The translations under genes and the position numbers were made by a program. From assembly GCA_900542245.1 (NCBI GenBank), contig UQMQ01000005.1, positions 1 through 40,657 on the forward strand: 40,657 nucleotides of DNA, in the 5' to 3' direction. The notes under the pieces were generated by a model. It searched no databases and was not told the DNA's origin. It worked only from the letters and a program-made list of their open reading frames with translations. This DNA is from an uncultured Eubacteriales bacterium. GTDB taxonomy: Bacteria > Bacillota > Clostridia > Peptostreptococcales > Anaerovoracaceae. Within the stretch, counting starts at the first letter, position 1; each line of letters opens with the position of its first letter. This document shows, piece after piece, positions 33,808 to 40,657 of the stretch.

Positions 33808-34704
33808 GTGAATTTGAATAGACAAACCCAGGCCGATTTGATGCTGGTGCTGGTAACGCTTTGCTGGGGCGTGTCGTATTATCTGATGGATCTTTGTCTG
33901 GCGGATATGGATCCGTTTACGCTGAATGCCCATCGGTTTTTGGGCGCTTTTGTAATCGCAGCGCTGCTTTCCTGGAAGAAAATTCGGACGGTGAATCGCA
34001 CCACGCTCCGTTACAGTATTTTGGTGGGAATCGCCCTGGTATTTGTATACATGGGCGCGACCTTTGGCGTCAAGTATACCTCACTATCCAATTCCGGATT
34101 TTTGTGTGGTATGACGGTCGTGTTCACACCGCTGCTCGGTTGGATTTTTTTGAAACAGAAGCAGAGCAAGAAGCTGGTGCTGGTCGTCCTGATGTGTCTT
34201 GCGGGAATCGCGCTTTTGACCTTAAAGGATGATTTTTCCATCAACACCGCGCATCTCAAGGGTGATCTGCTTTGCCTGATGTGTGCGGTCGCCTATGCGA
34301 TCGACCTGCTGCTGACCGAAAAGGCGGTCGCGCATGAGGAAGTGGACGCGTATCAGCTCGGTGTGTTCCAGCTTGGCGTGACAGGTGTCTGTAATCTGCT
34401 GCTGGCGTTTCTGACGGAACAGCCGCATCTGCCGACCACATCGACCGTCTGGGGTTCAGTACTGTTCCTTTCTATTTTCTGTACGGGTGTGGCGTTTGTC
34501 CTGCAGCCACTGGCGCAGCGGTATACGACTGCATCGCATACCGGCGTCATCTTCGCATTGGAGCCTGTATTTGCGGCATTTGTAGCAGCGATCTTTGCGA
34601 ATGAGGTGTTGAGCGCAAAGTCTTATCTGGGCGCGGCTTTGATGGTCGCAAGCCTGTTTATCATGGAAATCGATTTCAGTTCTTTTGGAAAAAACCAGAA
34701 ATGA
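33808..34704 (+). CDS. DMT-family (EamA) transporter
   Basis: This 298-residue protein has ten predicted membrane segments arranged as two EamA repeats. The first begins ADLMLVLVTLCWGVSYYLMD, and the second begins near LKGDLLCLMCAVAYAIDLLL. The family-typical VIFALEPVFAAFVAAIF closes the second repeat. These proteins usually export amino acids, metabolites or drugs; the substrate cannot be read from sequence. The start is GTG 33808, with GGAGG (33794-33798) at 9 bases. It is coupled to holA with a 3-base gap, although no functional link is obvious. Confidence 0.9.
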   Translation: MNLNRQTQADLMLVLVTLCWGVSYYLMDLCLADMDPFTLNAHRFLGAFVIAALLSWKKIRTVNRTTLRYSILVGIALVFVYMGATFGVKYTSLSNSGFLCGMTVVFTPLLGWIFLKQKQSKKLVLVVLMCLAGIALLTLKDDFSINTAHLKGDLLCLMCAVAYAIDLLLTEKAVAHEEVDAYQLGVFQLGVTGVCNLLLAFLTEQPHLPTTSTVWGSVLFLSIFCTGVAFVLQPLAQRYTTASHTGVIFALEPVFAAFVAAIFANEVLSAKSYLGAALMVASLFIMEIDFSSFGKNQK

Positions 34705-34745
34705 AATAAATAATCAAAAAAGATGTATGGTACAAGGAGGGCAAT

Positions 34746-36596
34746 ATGAACCGGTTATATATTAAATCGCGGGACACTGCTCAGAAGACGGTAGAGGGTC
34801 TTTATAAAGATCTGGAGAGAAGAATTGCTGCCAGTCCGCCGGGGCAATGTCCGGTCGATTTGGCTTCGTCGTTCTTGAAATTATGTCATTCGCAGAGCTG
34901 CGGAAAATGTACGCCTTGTCGGGTCGGTCTGGGGCAGCTGCAGATGATGATTGACGACATCCTGGAAATGAACACAGAGCCAGGCTTAGAAACGCTGGAG
35001 CTGCTCGAAAAAACAGCAGAAGCCATCAGCGTCTCTGCGGACTGCGCGATTGGCTTTGAAGCAGCCAACATGGTACTCAGAGGGCTGAAGGGCTATCGGG
35101 ATGATTTTGAATCCCATATCAAACACCATGCCTGTGCAGATAACATCAAAAATCAGGCGCAGCCGGTACCTTGCGTGGCGATGTGTCCGGCAGGCGTCGA
35201 TGTTCCGGGCTATATTTCGCTGCTCAAGCATGAGCGGTATGCAGATGCAGTCAGACTGATCAGAAAGGATAATCCGTTCCCGACCGTCTGCGCATTGATC
35301 TGCGAGCATCCATGTGAACAGCGCTGCAGAAGAACGCTGGTCGACGCGCCGGTGAACATCAGAGGTCTCAAACGTTTTGCAGTCGACAACTGCGGCGACG
35401 TGCCGGTACCGCAGAAGATGGACGATACCGGCAAGAAGATCGCAGTCATCGGCGGCGGTCCTTCCGGTCTGTCTGCGGCTTATTTCTTGTCGATCATGGG
35501 TCACCATGTGACGGTATTTGAAAAACGTGCACAGCTTGGCGGCATGCTGCGTTACGGTATTCCGAACTACAGACTGCCGAGAGAAAGACTGCAGTGGGAT
35601 ATCGATGCGATCCTTTCCACAGGGGTAGAAGCAAAATGTGATTTTGATATTTCCTCGCCGGAGGGTATGGACGAGATCCGCAATCACTACGATGCGACCT
35701 ATATCTCGATCGGTTCCCATAATGCCAAACCGATCGGCATTCCGGGAGAATATGCGAAAGGCGTCATTCCGGCTGTCGAAATGCTGCGCGGGATCGGTGA
35801 TGACGCGATGCCGGATTTCAACGGCAAGGTTGTCGTGGTCATCGGCGGCGGCAATGTTGCGATGGACGTAGCCAGAACGGCAAAACGTCTGGGTGCGACC
35901 GAGGTGAGCATCGTTTACAGAAGAAGAAAGGACGATATGACGGCACTGCCGGATGAGATCGGCGGCGCGATCGCCGAAGGCTGCGCACTCGTACAGCTCA
36001 AGGCGCCTTCCAGAATCGCGACCAACAAACGCGGGGAAGTGCAGGCGCTTTGGGTGAAACCGCAGATCGCGGGACAGGCCGATAAGAGCGGCAGACCGCG
36101 TCCGGTGGATTCCTCCGAGCCGGAGGAAAAGATTCCTTGCGATATCATCATTTCTGCCATCGGACAGGCTACGGATATCCACTTCTTTGAAGAGTTTGGG
36201 ATTCCGGTATTCCGCGGCAATATTCAAGCCAAGAAAAACAGCGTCGTAGACAATGTCCTCGGTACCTACGCGGGCGGAGACTGCGTAACAGGACCGTCGA
36301 CCGTTATCAATGCGGTTGCGGCTGGTAAGGTCGCGGCAGCCAATATCGACGCGTATCTGGGCTTTAATCATGAGATTACGGTCGATGTGGATATTCCGGC
36401 ACCGACGCCGGATGACCACCTGCCTTGCGGCAGAGTGGAGCTGAAGGAACGTTTCGCAAAGCAAAGAGGAAACGACTTCGACGAAGTGGAGCAGGGCATG
36501 AGTCTGGAGGAAGCGATGCAGGAAGCTTCCAGATGCCTGCGCTGTGACTATCACGGCTTCGGATCTTTCAGAGGAGGGAGGGATACCAAATGGTAA
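34746..36596 (+). CDS. NuoF-iron-sulfur/GltD-like flavoprotein, hydrogenase partner
   Basis: This 616-residue protein joins three parts. Residues 1-125 are the C-terminal 4Fe-4S domain of NuoF-type proteins (SCGKCTPCRVG and the later Cys in ADCAIGF) without the NADH/FMN domain. Residues about 138-215 are the GltD-type iron-sulfur domain with cysteine motifs VPCVAMCPAGVDVPGY and CALICEHPCEQRCRR. From about 230 follows the flavoprotein part, with AVIGGGPSGLSAAYF for FAD and VVIGGGNVAMDVARTAKRLG for NAD(P)H. It ends with another Cys pair, ASRCLRCD. It probably passes electrons between NAD(P)H and the hydrogenase that overlaps its end by 7 bases. GGAGG lies 6 bases before the ATG. It is close to glutamate synthase beta and NfnL, but no glutamate synthase large subunit is nearby. 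Confidence 0.88.
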   Translation: MNRLYIKSRDTAQKTVEGLYKDLERRIAASPPGQCPVDLASSFLKLCHSQSCGKCTPCRVGLGQLQMMIDDILEMNTEPGLETLELLEKTAEAISVSADCAIGFEAANMVLRGLKGYRDDFESHIKHHACADNIKNQAQPVPCVAMCPAGVDVPGYISLLKHERYADAVRLIRKDNPFPTVCALICEHPCEQRCRRTLVDAPVNIRGLKRFAVDNCGDVPVPQKMDDTGKKIAVIGGGPSGLSAAYFLSIMGHHVTVFEKRAQLGGMLRYGIPNYRLPRERLQWDIDAILSTGVEAKCDFDISSPEGMDEIRNHYDATYISIGSHNAKPIGIPGEYAKGVIPAVEMLRGIGDDAMPDFNGKVVVVIGGGNVAMDVARTAKRLGATEVSIVYRRRKDDMTALPDEIGGAIAEGCALVQLKAPSRIATNKRGEVQALWVKPQIAGQADKSGRPRPVDSSEPEEKIPCDIIISAIGQATDIHFFEEFGIPVFRGNIQAKKNSVVDNVLGTYAGGDCVTGPSTVINAVAAGKVAAANIDAYLGFNHEITVDVDIPAPTPDDHLPCGRVELKERFAKQRGNDFDEVEQGMSLEEAMQEASRCLRCDYHGFGSFRGGRDTKW

Positions 36597-38338
36597 AACT
36601 GACGATCAATGGACAGCAGGTATCAGTACCGGAGGGCATGACCATCATGGAGGCTGCCGAAAAGGTTGGCGTACATATCCCTCATTTATGTTACCTAAAG
36701 GATATCAACGAGATCGGCGCCTGTCGTGTCTGTCTCGTAGAATTAAAAGGGATGGAAAAACTTGTGACTGCGTGCAATACCATCTGCGAAGAGGGCATGG
36801 AGATACTGACAAACAGCCCGCGTGTCAGAAGAACCAGAAGAATCAATGTGGAGCTGATCCTTTCAGACCATAATACAAATTGTGCGAGCTGCATCAAGAG
36901 CGGCAACTGCACGCTGCAGACGATCGCCAACGATGTCGGCATCATTGTTTCAGACTATCAGAATACGGCAGAAATGGGCCGTTGGGATCGCAATCTGCCG
37001 CTGGTGCGCGATGCTTCCAAATGTGTGAAGTGCATGCGTTGCATCCAGGTCTGTGAAAAAGTGCAGGGCATGGGTGTCTGGACGCTGATCGGTTCCGGGT
37101 ACAGAACGACGATCGGTCTCAAAGATAATCAGCCATTCTCTGAAAGCGACTGTGCGCTCTGTGGTCAGTGCATCACGCATTGTCCGGTCGGTGCACTGCG
37201 TGAAAGGGATGACAGACTGGATCTCAACGACGCGCTCGCAGACCCTGAGATCGTCACGATCGTACAGGTTGCGCCTGCAGTCCGTACGGCCTGGGGCGAG
37301 CAGATCGGCCTCAAAGATAAGGACGCGACCATGGGCAAGCTGGTCTGCGCACTCAAAAAAATCGGTATCGACTATGTATTCGACACCAATTACAGCGCGG
37401 ATCTGACGATCATGGAGGAGGGCAGTGAGTTCCTTGAAAGACTCGCCAACAGAAATCGCCATAAATGGCCGATGTTTACTTCCTGCTGCCCGGGCTGGCT
37501 GCGTTTTGTCAGAACGCAGTATCCGGATATGGTCGAGGATCTGTCTACCGCAAAATCGCCGCAGCAGATGTTCGGTGCAATCTCTAAAACTTATATTGCG
37601 CAGAAACTCGGCTTGGATCCGGCGAAGATTTTCTCCGTTTCTATCATGCCTTGCGTGGCGAAAAAGTTTGAATGTGATGTCGAGCAGGTCAATGATGCCG
37701 GTCGTGGCAAGGATGTCGATCTGGTGCTGACAACGCGGGAACTCGATCGTCTGATCCGTTGTGACAGCATCAAGCCGCAGGATCTGATGGATGTGCCGTT
37801 TGATGATATCTTTGGCGAGGGCTCCGGTGCAGCTGTGATCTTCGGCACCACCGGCGGCGTTATGGAAGCCGCGCTCAGAAGCGCCTATTATCTGGTCACC
37901 GGAAGCAATCCGGATCCGGATGCGTTCAAAGAAGTACGCGGTATGAACGGCTGGAAGGAAGCCAAATTCGACTTGGCAGGAACCACGTTGAAAGTCGCTG
38001 TTGCCAGTGGACTCGGCAATGCGAGGAAGCTGATCGATGCGGTCAATCGCGGTGAAGTGGAATACGATTTCGTGGAGATCATGGCTTGTCCGGGCGGTTG
38101 TGTCGGCGGCGGCGGTCAGCCGTTTGTCGACGGGGAGGAGTTCGCGCCGAAACGCGCACTCAAGCTGTATGGTCTGGATAAGGTGAATCATCTCAGATTT
38201 TCACACGAAAATCAGGCAGTACAGCAGACCTATCAGGAATATCTGGGCAAACCACTGTCCAAAGAATCCCATCATCTGCTGCATACCCACCTCGCGGACT
38301 GGGATCTGGAGATGAAGCCGCTGAACGGCTCAAAATAA
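36590..38338 (+). CDS. hydA: [FeFe] hydrogenase, group A (A2-like)
   Basis: This 582-residue enzyme interconverts protons and H2. Cofactor sites in order are an N-terminal 2Fe-2S domain (HLCYL, GACRVC, TACN), a His-Cys3 4Fe-4S site (DHNTNCASCIKSGNC), two ferredoxin clusters (CVKCMRCIQVC and CALCGQCITHCPVG) and the H-cluster. The H-cluster motifs are TSCCPGW (297-303), MPCVAKK (353-359) and MACPGGCVGGGGQP (498-511), all complete. A C-terminal small-subunit-like tail follows. AGGGAGGG just before the start, and a 7-base overlap with the flavoprotein gene, show tight coupling. There is no HydB or HydC subunit, so this is a two-gene system. Maturases HydEFG are not in the window. The A2 label is inferred from the GltD-like neighbour. 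Confidence 0.95.
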   Translation: MVKLTINGQQVSVPEGMTIMEAAEKVGVHIPHLCYLKDINEIGACRVCLVELKGMEKLVTACNTICEEGMEILTNSPRVRRTRRINVELILSDHNTNCASCIKSGNCTLQTIANDVGIIVSDYQNTAEMGRWDRNLPLVRDASKCVKCMRCIQVCEKVQGMGVWTLIGSGYRTTIGLKDNQPFSESDCALCGQCITHCPVGALRERDDRLDLNDALADPEIVTIVQVAPAVRTAWGEQIGLKDKDATMGKLVCALKKIGIDYVFDTNYSADLTIMEEGSEFLERLANRNRHKWPMFTSCCPGWLRFVRTQYPDMVEDLSTAKSPQQMFGAISKTYIAQKLGLDPAKIFSVSIMPCVAKKFECDVEQVNDAGRGKDVDLVLTTRELDRLIRCDSIKPQDLMDVPFDDIFGEGSGAAVIFGTTGGVMEAALRSAYYLVTGSNPDPDAFKEVRGMNGWKEAKFDLAGTTLKVAVASGLGNARKLIDAVNRGEVEYDFVEIMACPGGCVGGGGQPFVDGEEFAPKRALKLYGLDKVNHLRFSHENQAVQQTYQEYLGKPLSKESHHLLHTHLADWDLEMKPLNGSK

Positions 38339-38390
38339 ATGCTGTGATGCAATAGCTAATCATATCGCAACTAGCATAGTATCGCAAAGA

Positions 38391-38424
38391 AAAACCTCGC
38401 GGATGTGTTTGTCTGCGAGGTTTT
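38391..38424. terminator. Bidirectional rho-independent terminator
   Basis: AAAACCTCGC (38391-38400) pairs perfectly with GCGAGGTTTT (38415-38424) around a 14-base loop, giving A/T runs for both directions. It separates the convergent hydA and recN genes. Confidence 0.88.
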
Positions 38425-38483
38425 GTTGTGGCATCCTTGCAGCTGCAGCGGCAAGAAAAAACATATATCAGCGGCGTCCTGCT

Positions 38484-40100
38484 TCAAGAATTTGCAATCA
38501 GTTCTCGTGCGCTCTGCAGCGTGGTTTCAGTGATGGTACTGCCGCCAAGCAGGCGCGCGATTTCGCGCACTTTCGCGTCCTCGTCAAGGGCTTCGACGGT
38601 CGTAAAGGTCGCTTCCTTGTCGCTATGCTTAAAAATGCGGTAGCTATGTGCGCCGCAGGCCGCAATCTGCGGCAGATGCGTGATACAGATAATTTGATGC
38701 GCCTGTGCGATCTCCTTGAGCTTTTGTCCGACGATGCTGGCAGTGATGCCGCTGATGCCGTTGTCGATCTCATCAAAAATCAGCGTAGGTATGCGGTCAT
38801 AGGAACTGATGATGTTTTTGAGCGCCAGCATGATACGGGACATTTCACCGCCGGAGGCGATTTTTGCAAGCGGTTTGAGCGGCTGACCCTTGTTTGTGGA
38901 GACCAGAATTTCGACGCGATCCGCGCCGTTCTCACCTGGCGCCGGCAGAGGCTCTACCGCAATGGTAAGCTTGGCATCTGCAAAGTTCAGACCCACGAGC
39001 TCTGCCTCCATTTTTTCGGCAAGCGCTGCGGCTGTTTGGCAGCGGAGGTCGGTCAATGCACGGCACGCTGCGTCCAGCTGCTGTTTTGCCTGCAAAAGTT
39101 CCTGCTCAAGTTTTTTCTTTTGTTCATCAAAATTCTCAATCAGATGGAGTTCTGACGCGATTCGATCCCGATATGAGAGGACATCTTCTAAAGTATCACC
39201 GTATTTCTTTTTGAGTTTGTCCAGCGTGTCCATGCGCGCGATCGCCGCGTCCAGCTCCGCCGGGGAGAATACCGTTTGCTCCCGCATGCTGCCGAGGCTG
39301 TGCCCCAGATCCTGCAGGCGATAATAGAGGTCCGAAAAGTCCTGCGAAACCGTTTCCAGCTCCTTGGAATAGGCAGCGATGCCTTCCAGCGCATGCAGTC
39401 CGGCGCCCAAACCGTCCATGACGGATGGATTTTCTTCAAACAGCATGGTATAGGTTCGTTCGATGCCTTCATATATTTTCTCGCTGTTCTGCAGTACCGA
39501 GATCTTATCGGCAAGCGTTTCGTCTTCGCCCGGGGTGGGGTCAGCCTTATCGATCTCGTCGATCTCGAAACGATAAAAATCTCTTTTGCGCGCGTTTTCT
39601 TTCTCCAGGGCGAGCAGGGAAGACAGAGCTCGTTTTTTCTCTGCGAAAAGGTGGAAGAGGCGGGTGGTCTCTTCTCTGGCAGGTGTGGTGAGCTCGCTGC
39701 GGTAGGCGTCGAGCAGCGTGATATGGCAGTCCGGGTCCAGCAGAGACTGGTTGTCGTATTGTCCATGGATATCTGCGAGCCGCTTGCAGACCTGATTGAG
39801 CTGCGCCAGCGTGACCAGCTCACCGTTCAATCTGCATAGATTCTTACCGGAGGCAGAGACCTCCCTTGTAATGAGAATCTCTTCGCCATCGAGCTCGCCG
39901 AGCAGCTGTACGACCGCTTTGTCACAGCCTGTCCGGATACAGGAAGAATCCGCGCGGCTTCCGAGTGCGAGGCTGACGGCTTCAATTAGGATAGACTTGC
40001 CGCTTCCGGTTTCTCCGGTTACGATGTTGAGACCATCGTGAAAATCGACCTCCGCATGCTCTATAATCGCAAAATTTTTAATACTGATATGATGAATCAT
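38484..40100 (-). CDS. recN: DNA repair protein RecN
   Basis: This 538-residue SMC-like ATPase acts early in double-strand break repair, holding DNA ends together. Walker A is TGETGSGKS near residue 36, after the family start MIHHISIKNFAIIEHAEVDF. ADIHGQYDNQSLL follows, then coiled-coil arms (about 150-380). The C-terminal half has the signature LAKIASGGEMSRIMLALK, Walker B TLIFDEIDNGI and CITHLPQIAACG. The start at 40100 has AGAGG 5 bases upstream; the reading frame continues upstream only as a shadow of argR. It overlaps the argR stop by 23 bases, so the two are co-transcribed from the argR promoter. Length is slightly under the usual 550-570 residues. Confidence 0.95.
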   Translation of the reverse strand: MIHHISIKNFAIIEHAEVDFHDGLNIVTGETGSGKSILIEAVSLALGSRADSSCIRTGCDKAVVQLLGELDGEEILITREVSASGKNLCRLNGELVTLAQLNQVCKRLADIHGQYDNQSLLDPDCHITLLDAYRSELTTPAREETTRLFHLFAEKKRALSSLLALEKENARKRDFYRFEIDEIDKADPTPGEDETLADKISVLQNSEKIYEGIERTYTMLFEENPSVMDGLGAGLHALEGIAAYSKELETVSQDFSDLYYRLQDLGHSLGSMREQTVFSPAELDAAIARMDTLDKLKKKYGDTLEDVLSYRDRIASELHLIENFDEQKKKLEQELLQAKQQLDAACRALTDLRCQTAAALAEKMEAELVGLNFADAKLTIAVEPLPAPGENGADRVEILVSTNKGQPLKPLAKIASGGEMSRIMLALKNIISSYDRIPTLIFDEIDNGISGITASIVGQKLKEIAQAHQIICITHLPQIAACGAHSYRIFKHSDKEATFTTVEALDEDAKVREIARLLGGSTITETTLQSARELIANS

Positions 40101-40560
40101 CTTTGCCTCTCGCAAGGAGCATTTCATTGAATGCGTCCATAATTTCACTGACATTAGCAGGATCATCCGCAACCAAAAGGAAGGTATTGTCACCTGCGAT
40201 AGAACCGATAATATGCGGGAACCTTGAGGTATCAACCGCCTCTGCCGCAGCCGGCGCGCAGCCGGAAAGGGTTTTGACCACAATCAAATTGCCGGAACTG
40301 GCGACCGAAGTGATGGTTTCTCTAAAAATCTTGATGAAACGGTCGGAGACAGGCAGATCGACGGATTTATGCACCGCGTATTTATATTTACCGCTTGGGG
40401 AAAGCGTCTTGACCAGCTGCAGCTCTTTGATATCTCTGGAAATTGTGGCCTGCGTCACTTCATACCCGCAGTCTTTTAAAAGCGCAGCCAACTTCTCCTG
40501 TGTGTCGATTTCGTTGTTTTCAATCAACTCAATAATCTTGTTCTGTCTGGAATATCGCAT
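40078..40560 (-). CDS. argR: Arginine repressor ArgR/AhrC
   Basis: This 160-residue regulator binds ARG boxes when loaded with arginine, repressing arginine synthesis and activating catabolism. The N-terminal winged helix has EVTQATISRDIKELQLVK, with the conserved Ser-Arg pair in the recognition helix. The C-terminal domain (about 80-155) has GSIAGDNTFLLV, where the aspartate contacts arginine and which makes the hexamer. AGGAGGT lies 5 bases before ATG 40560; 13 extra codons upstream are in frame but lack a site. The argR-recN pairing is characteristic of Firmicutes. Its promoter lies at 40619-40647. Confidence 0.95.
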   Translation of the reverse strand: MRYSRQNKIIELIENNEIDTQEKLAALLKDCGYEVTQATISRDIKELQLVKTLSPSGKYKYAVHKSVDLPVSDRFIKIFRETITSVASSGNLIVVKTLSGCAPAAAEAVDTSRFPHIIGSIAGDNTFLLVADDPANVSEIMDAFNEMLLARGKDDSSYQY

Positions 40561-40618
40561 AAGGACCTCCTGTACGATGCTGTGTGCATACTTGCGCATA
40601 ATTATAAATTCTATTCAG

Positions 40619-40647
40619 ATTTTAGCACAGAAAATGCTTTGTTTCAA
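40619..40647 (-). promoter_or_regulatory. Sigma-A type promoter of argR-recN
   Basis: On the minus strand, TTGAAA (40647-40642), a 17-base spacer and TAAAAT (40624-40619). A half-match to the ARG box, TCTGAATA, begins at the end of the -10 box (40620-40613), which may allow autoregulation, but the second half-site is poor. Confidence 0.75.
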
Positions 40648-40657
40648 GCTATTTTCC

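Noticed and set aside
34986..36554. 522-residue ORF opposite the hydrogenase flavoprotein
   Set aside because: It is long only because the sense strand rarely uses codons that read as stops in reverse; no motifs and no start signal are seen.
36950..38191. 413-residue ORF opposite hydA
   Set aside because: This is a shadow of the same kind; every hydrogenase motif is on the plus strand.
40101..40283. 61-residue N-terminal extension of recN
   Set aside because: It overlaps argR in another frame, and RecN proteins begin at the MIHHISIKNF-type strand, which has AGAGG just upstream at 40100.
1..40657. CRISPR arrays, tRNA or rRNA genes, insertion sequences and integrase genes
   Set aside because: None was seen by eye in the intergenic spaces, which are mostly short; I could not run a covariance-model or repeat search.

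Overview
This looks like chromosomal DNA of a bacterium from the class Clostridia (Firmicutes/Bacillota), probably an anaerobe. The evidence is the block priA-def-fmt-zinc peptidase-rsmB-prpC-pknB(PASTA)-rsgA-rpe, strong purine-rich Shine-Dalgarno sites, sigma-A type promoters, a firmicute-type argR-recN pair and a group A [FeFe] hydrogenase. I cannot fix the genus. No rRNA, tRNA, CRISPR array, phage or insertion sequence was recognised.

Region 1 (about 1-16 kb) looks accessory and defence-like. A sigma-A promoter at 203-232 precedes a complete four-gene Wadjet/JetABCD anti-plasmid SMC system of the DUF2397/DUF2398/DUF2399 kind (type III as I recall the scheme). A very large SWIM-SNF2 helicase follows. 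All four junctions, including jetD to helicase, are 4-base ATGA overlaps, so the helicase appears to be a fifth cistron of the system. A macrodomain gene follows 90 bases later, and the unit ends at a hairpin terminator at 12868-12920. On the opposite strand lie a D-aminopeptidase (DppA) and an HTH + AAA-ATPase-like + PD-(D/E)XK protein. The promoter of the latter carries three operator-like repeats. A Fis-type HTH peptide and a small membrane protein gene close the region.

Region 2 (16.4-22.8 kb) holds thymidine kinase, a secreted SH3/glucosaminidase cell-wall hydrolase, an MgtC-family membrane protein, a TIGR01212-type radical SAM protein, and an in-frame fusion of QueH (tRNA queuosine synthesis) with AsnA (asparagine synthetase). 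The fusion keeps a perfect internal ribosome-binding site for AsnA.

Region 3 (22.8-32.6 kb) is the conserved core operon priA-def-fmt-zinc peptidase-rsmB-prpC-pknB-rsgA-rpe. It couples replication restart, N-terminal formylation and deformylation, rRNA modification, PASTA kinase/phosphatase signalling and ribosome assembly. The rlmN gene often found between rsmB and prpC is absent. The block ends in a clear terminator.

Region 4 (32.7-40.66 kb) has a promoter driving holA and a DMT exporter, then a NuoF-iron-sulfur/GltD-like flavoprotein overlapping an [FeFe] hydrogenase (a two-subunit, group A2-like enzyme), a bidirectional terminator, and the divergently read argR-recN pair with its own promoter at the window edge.
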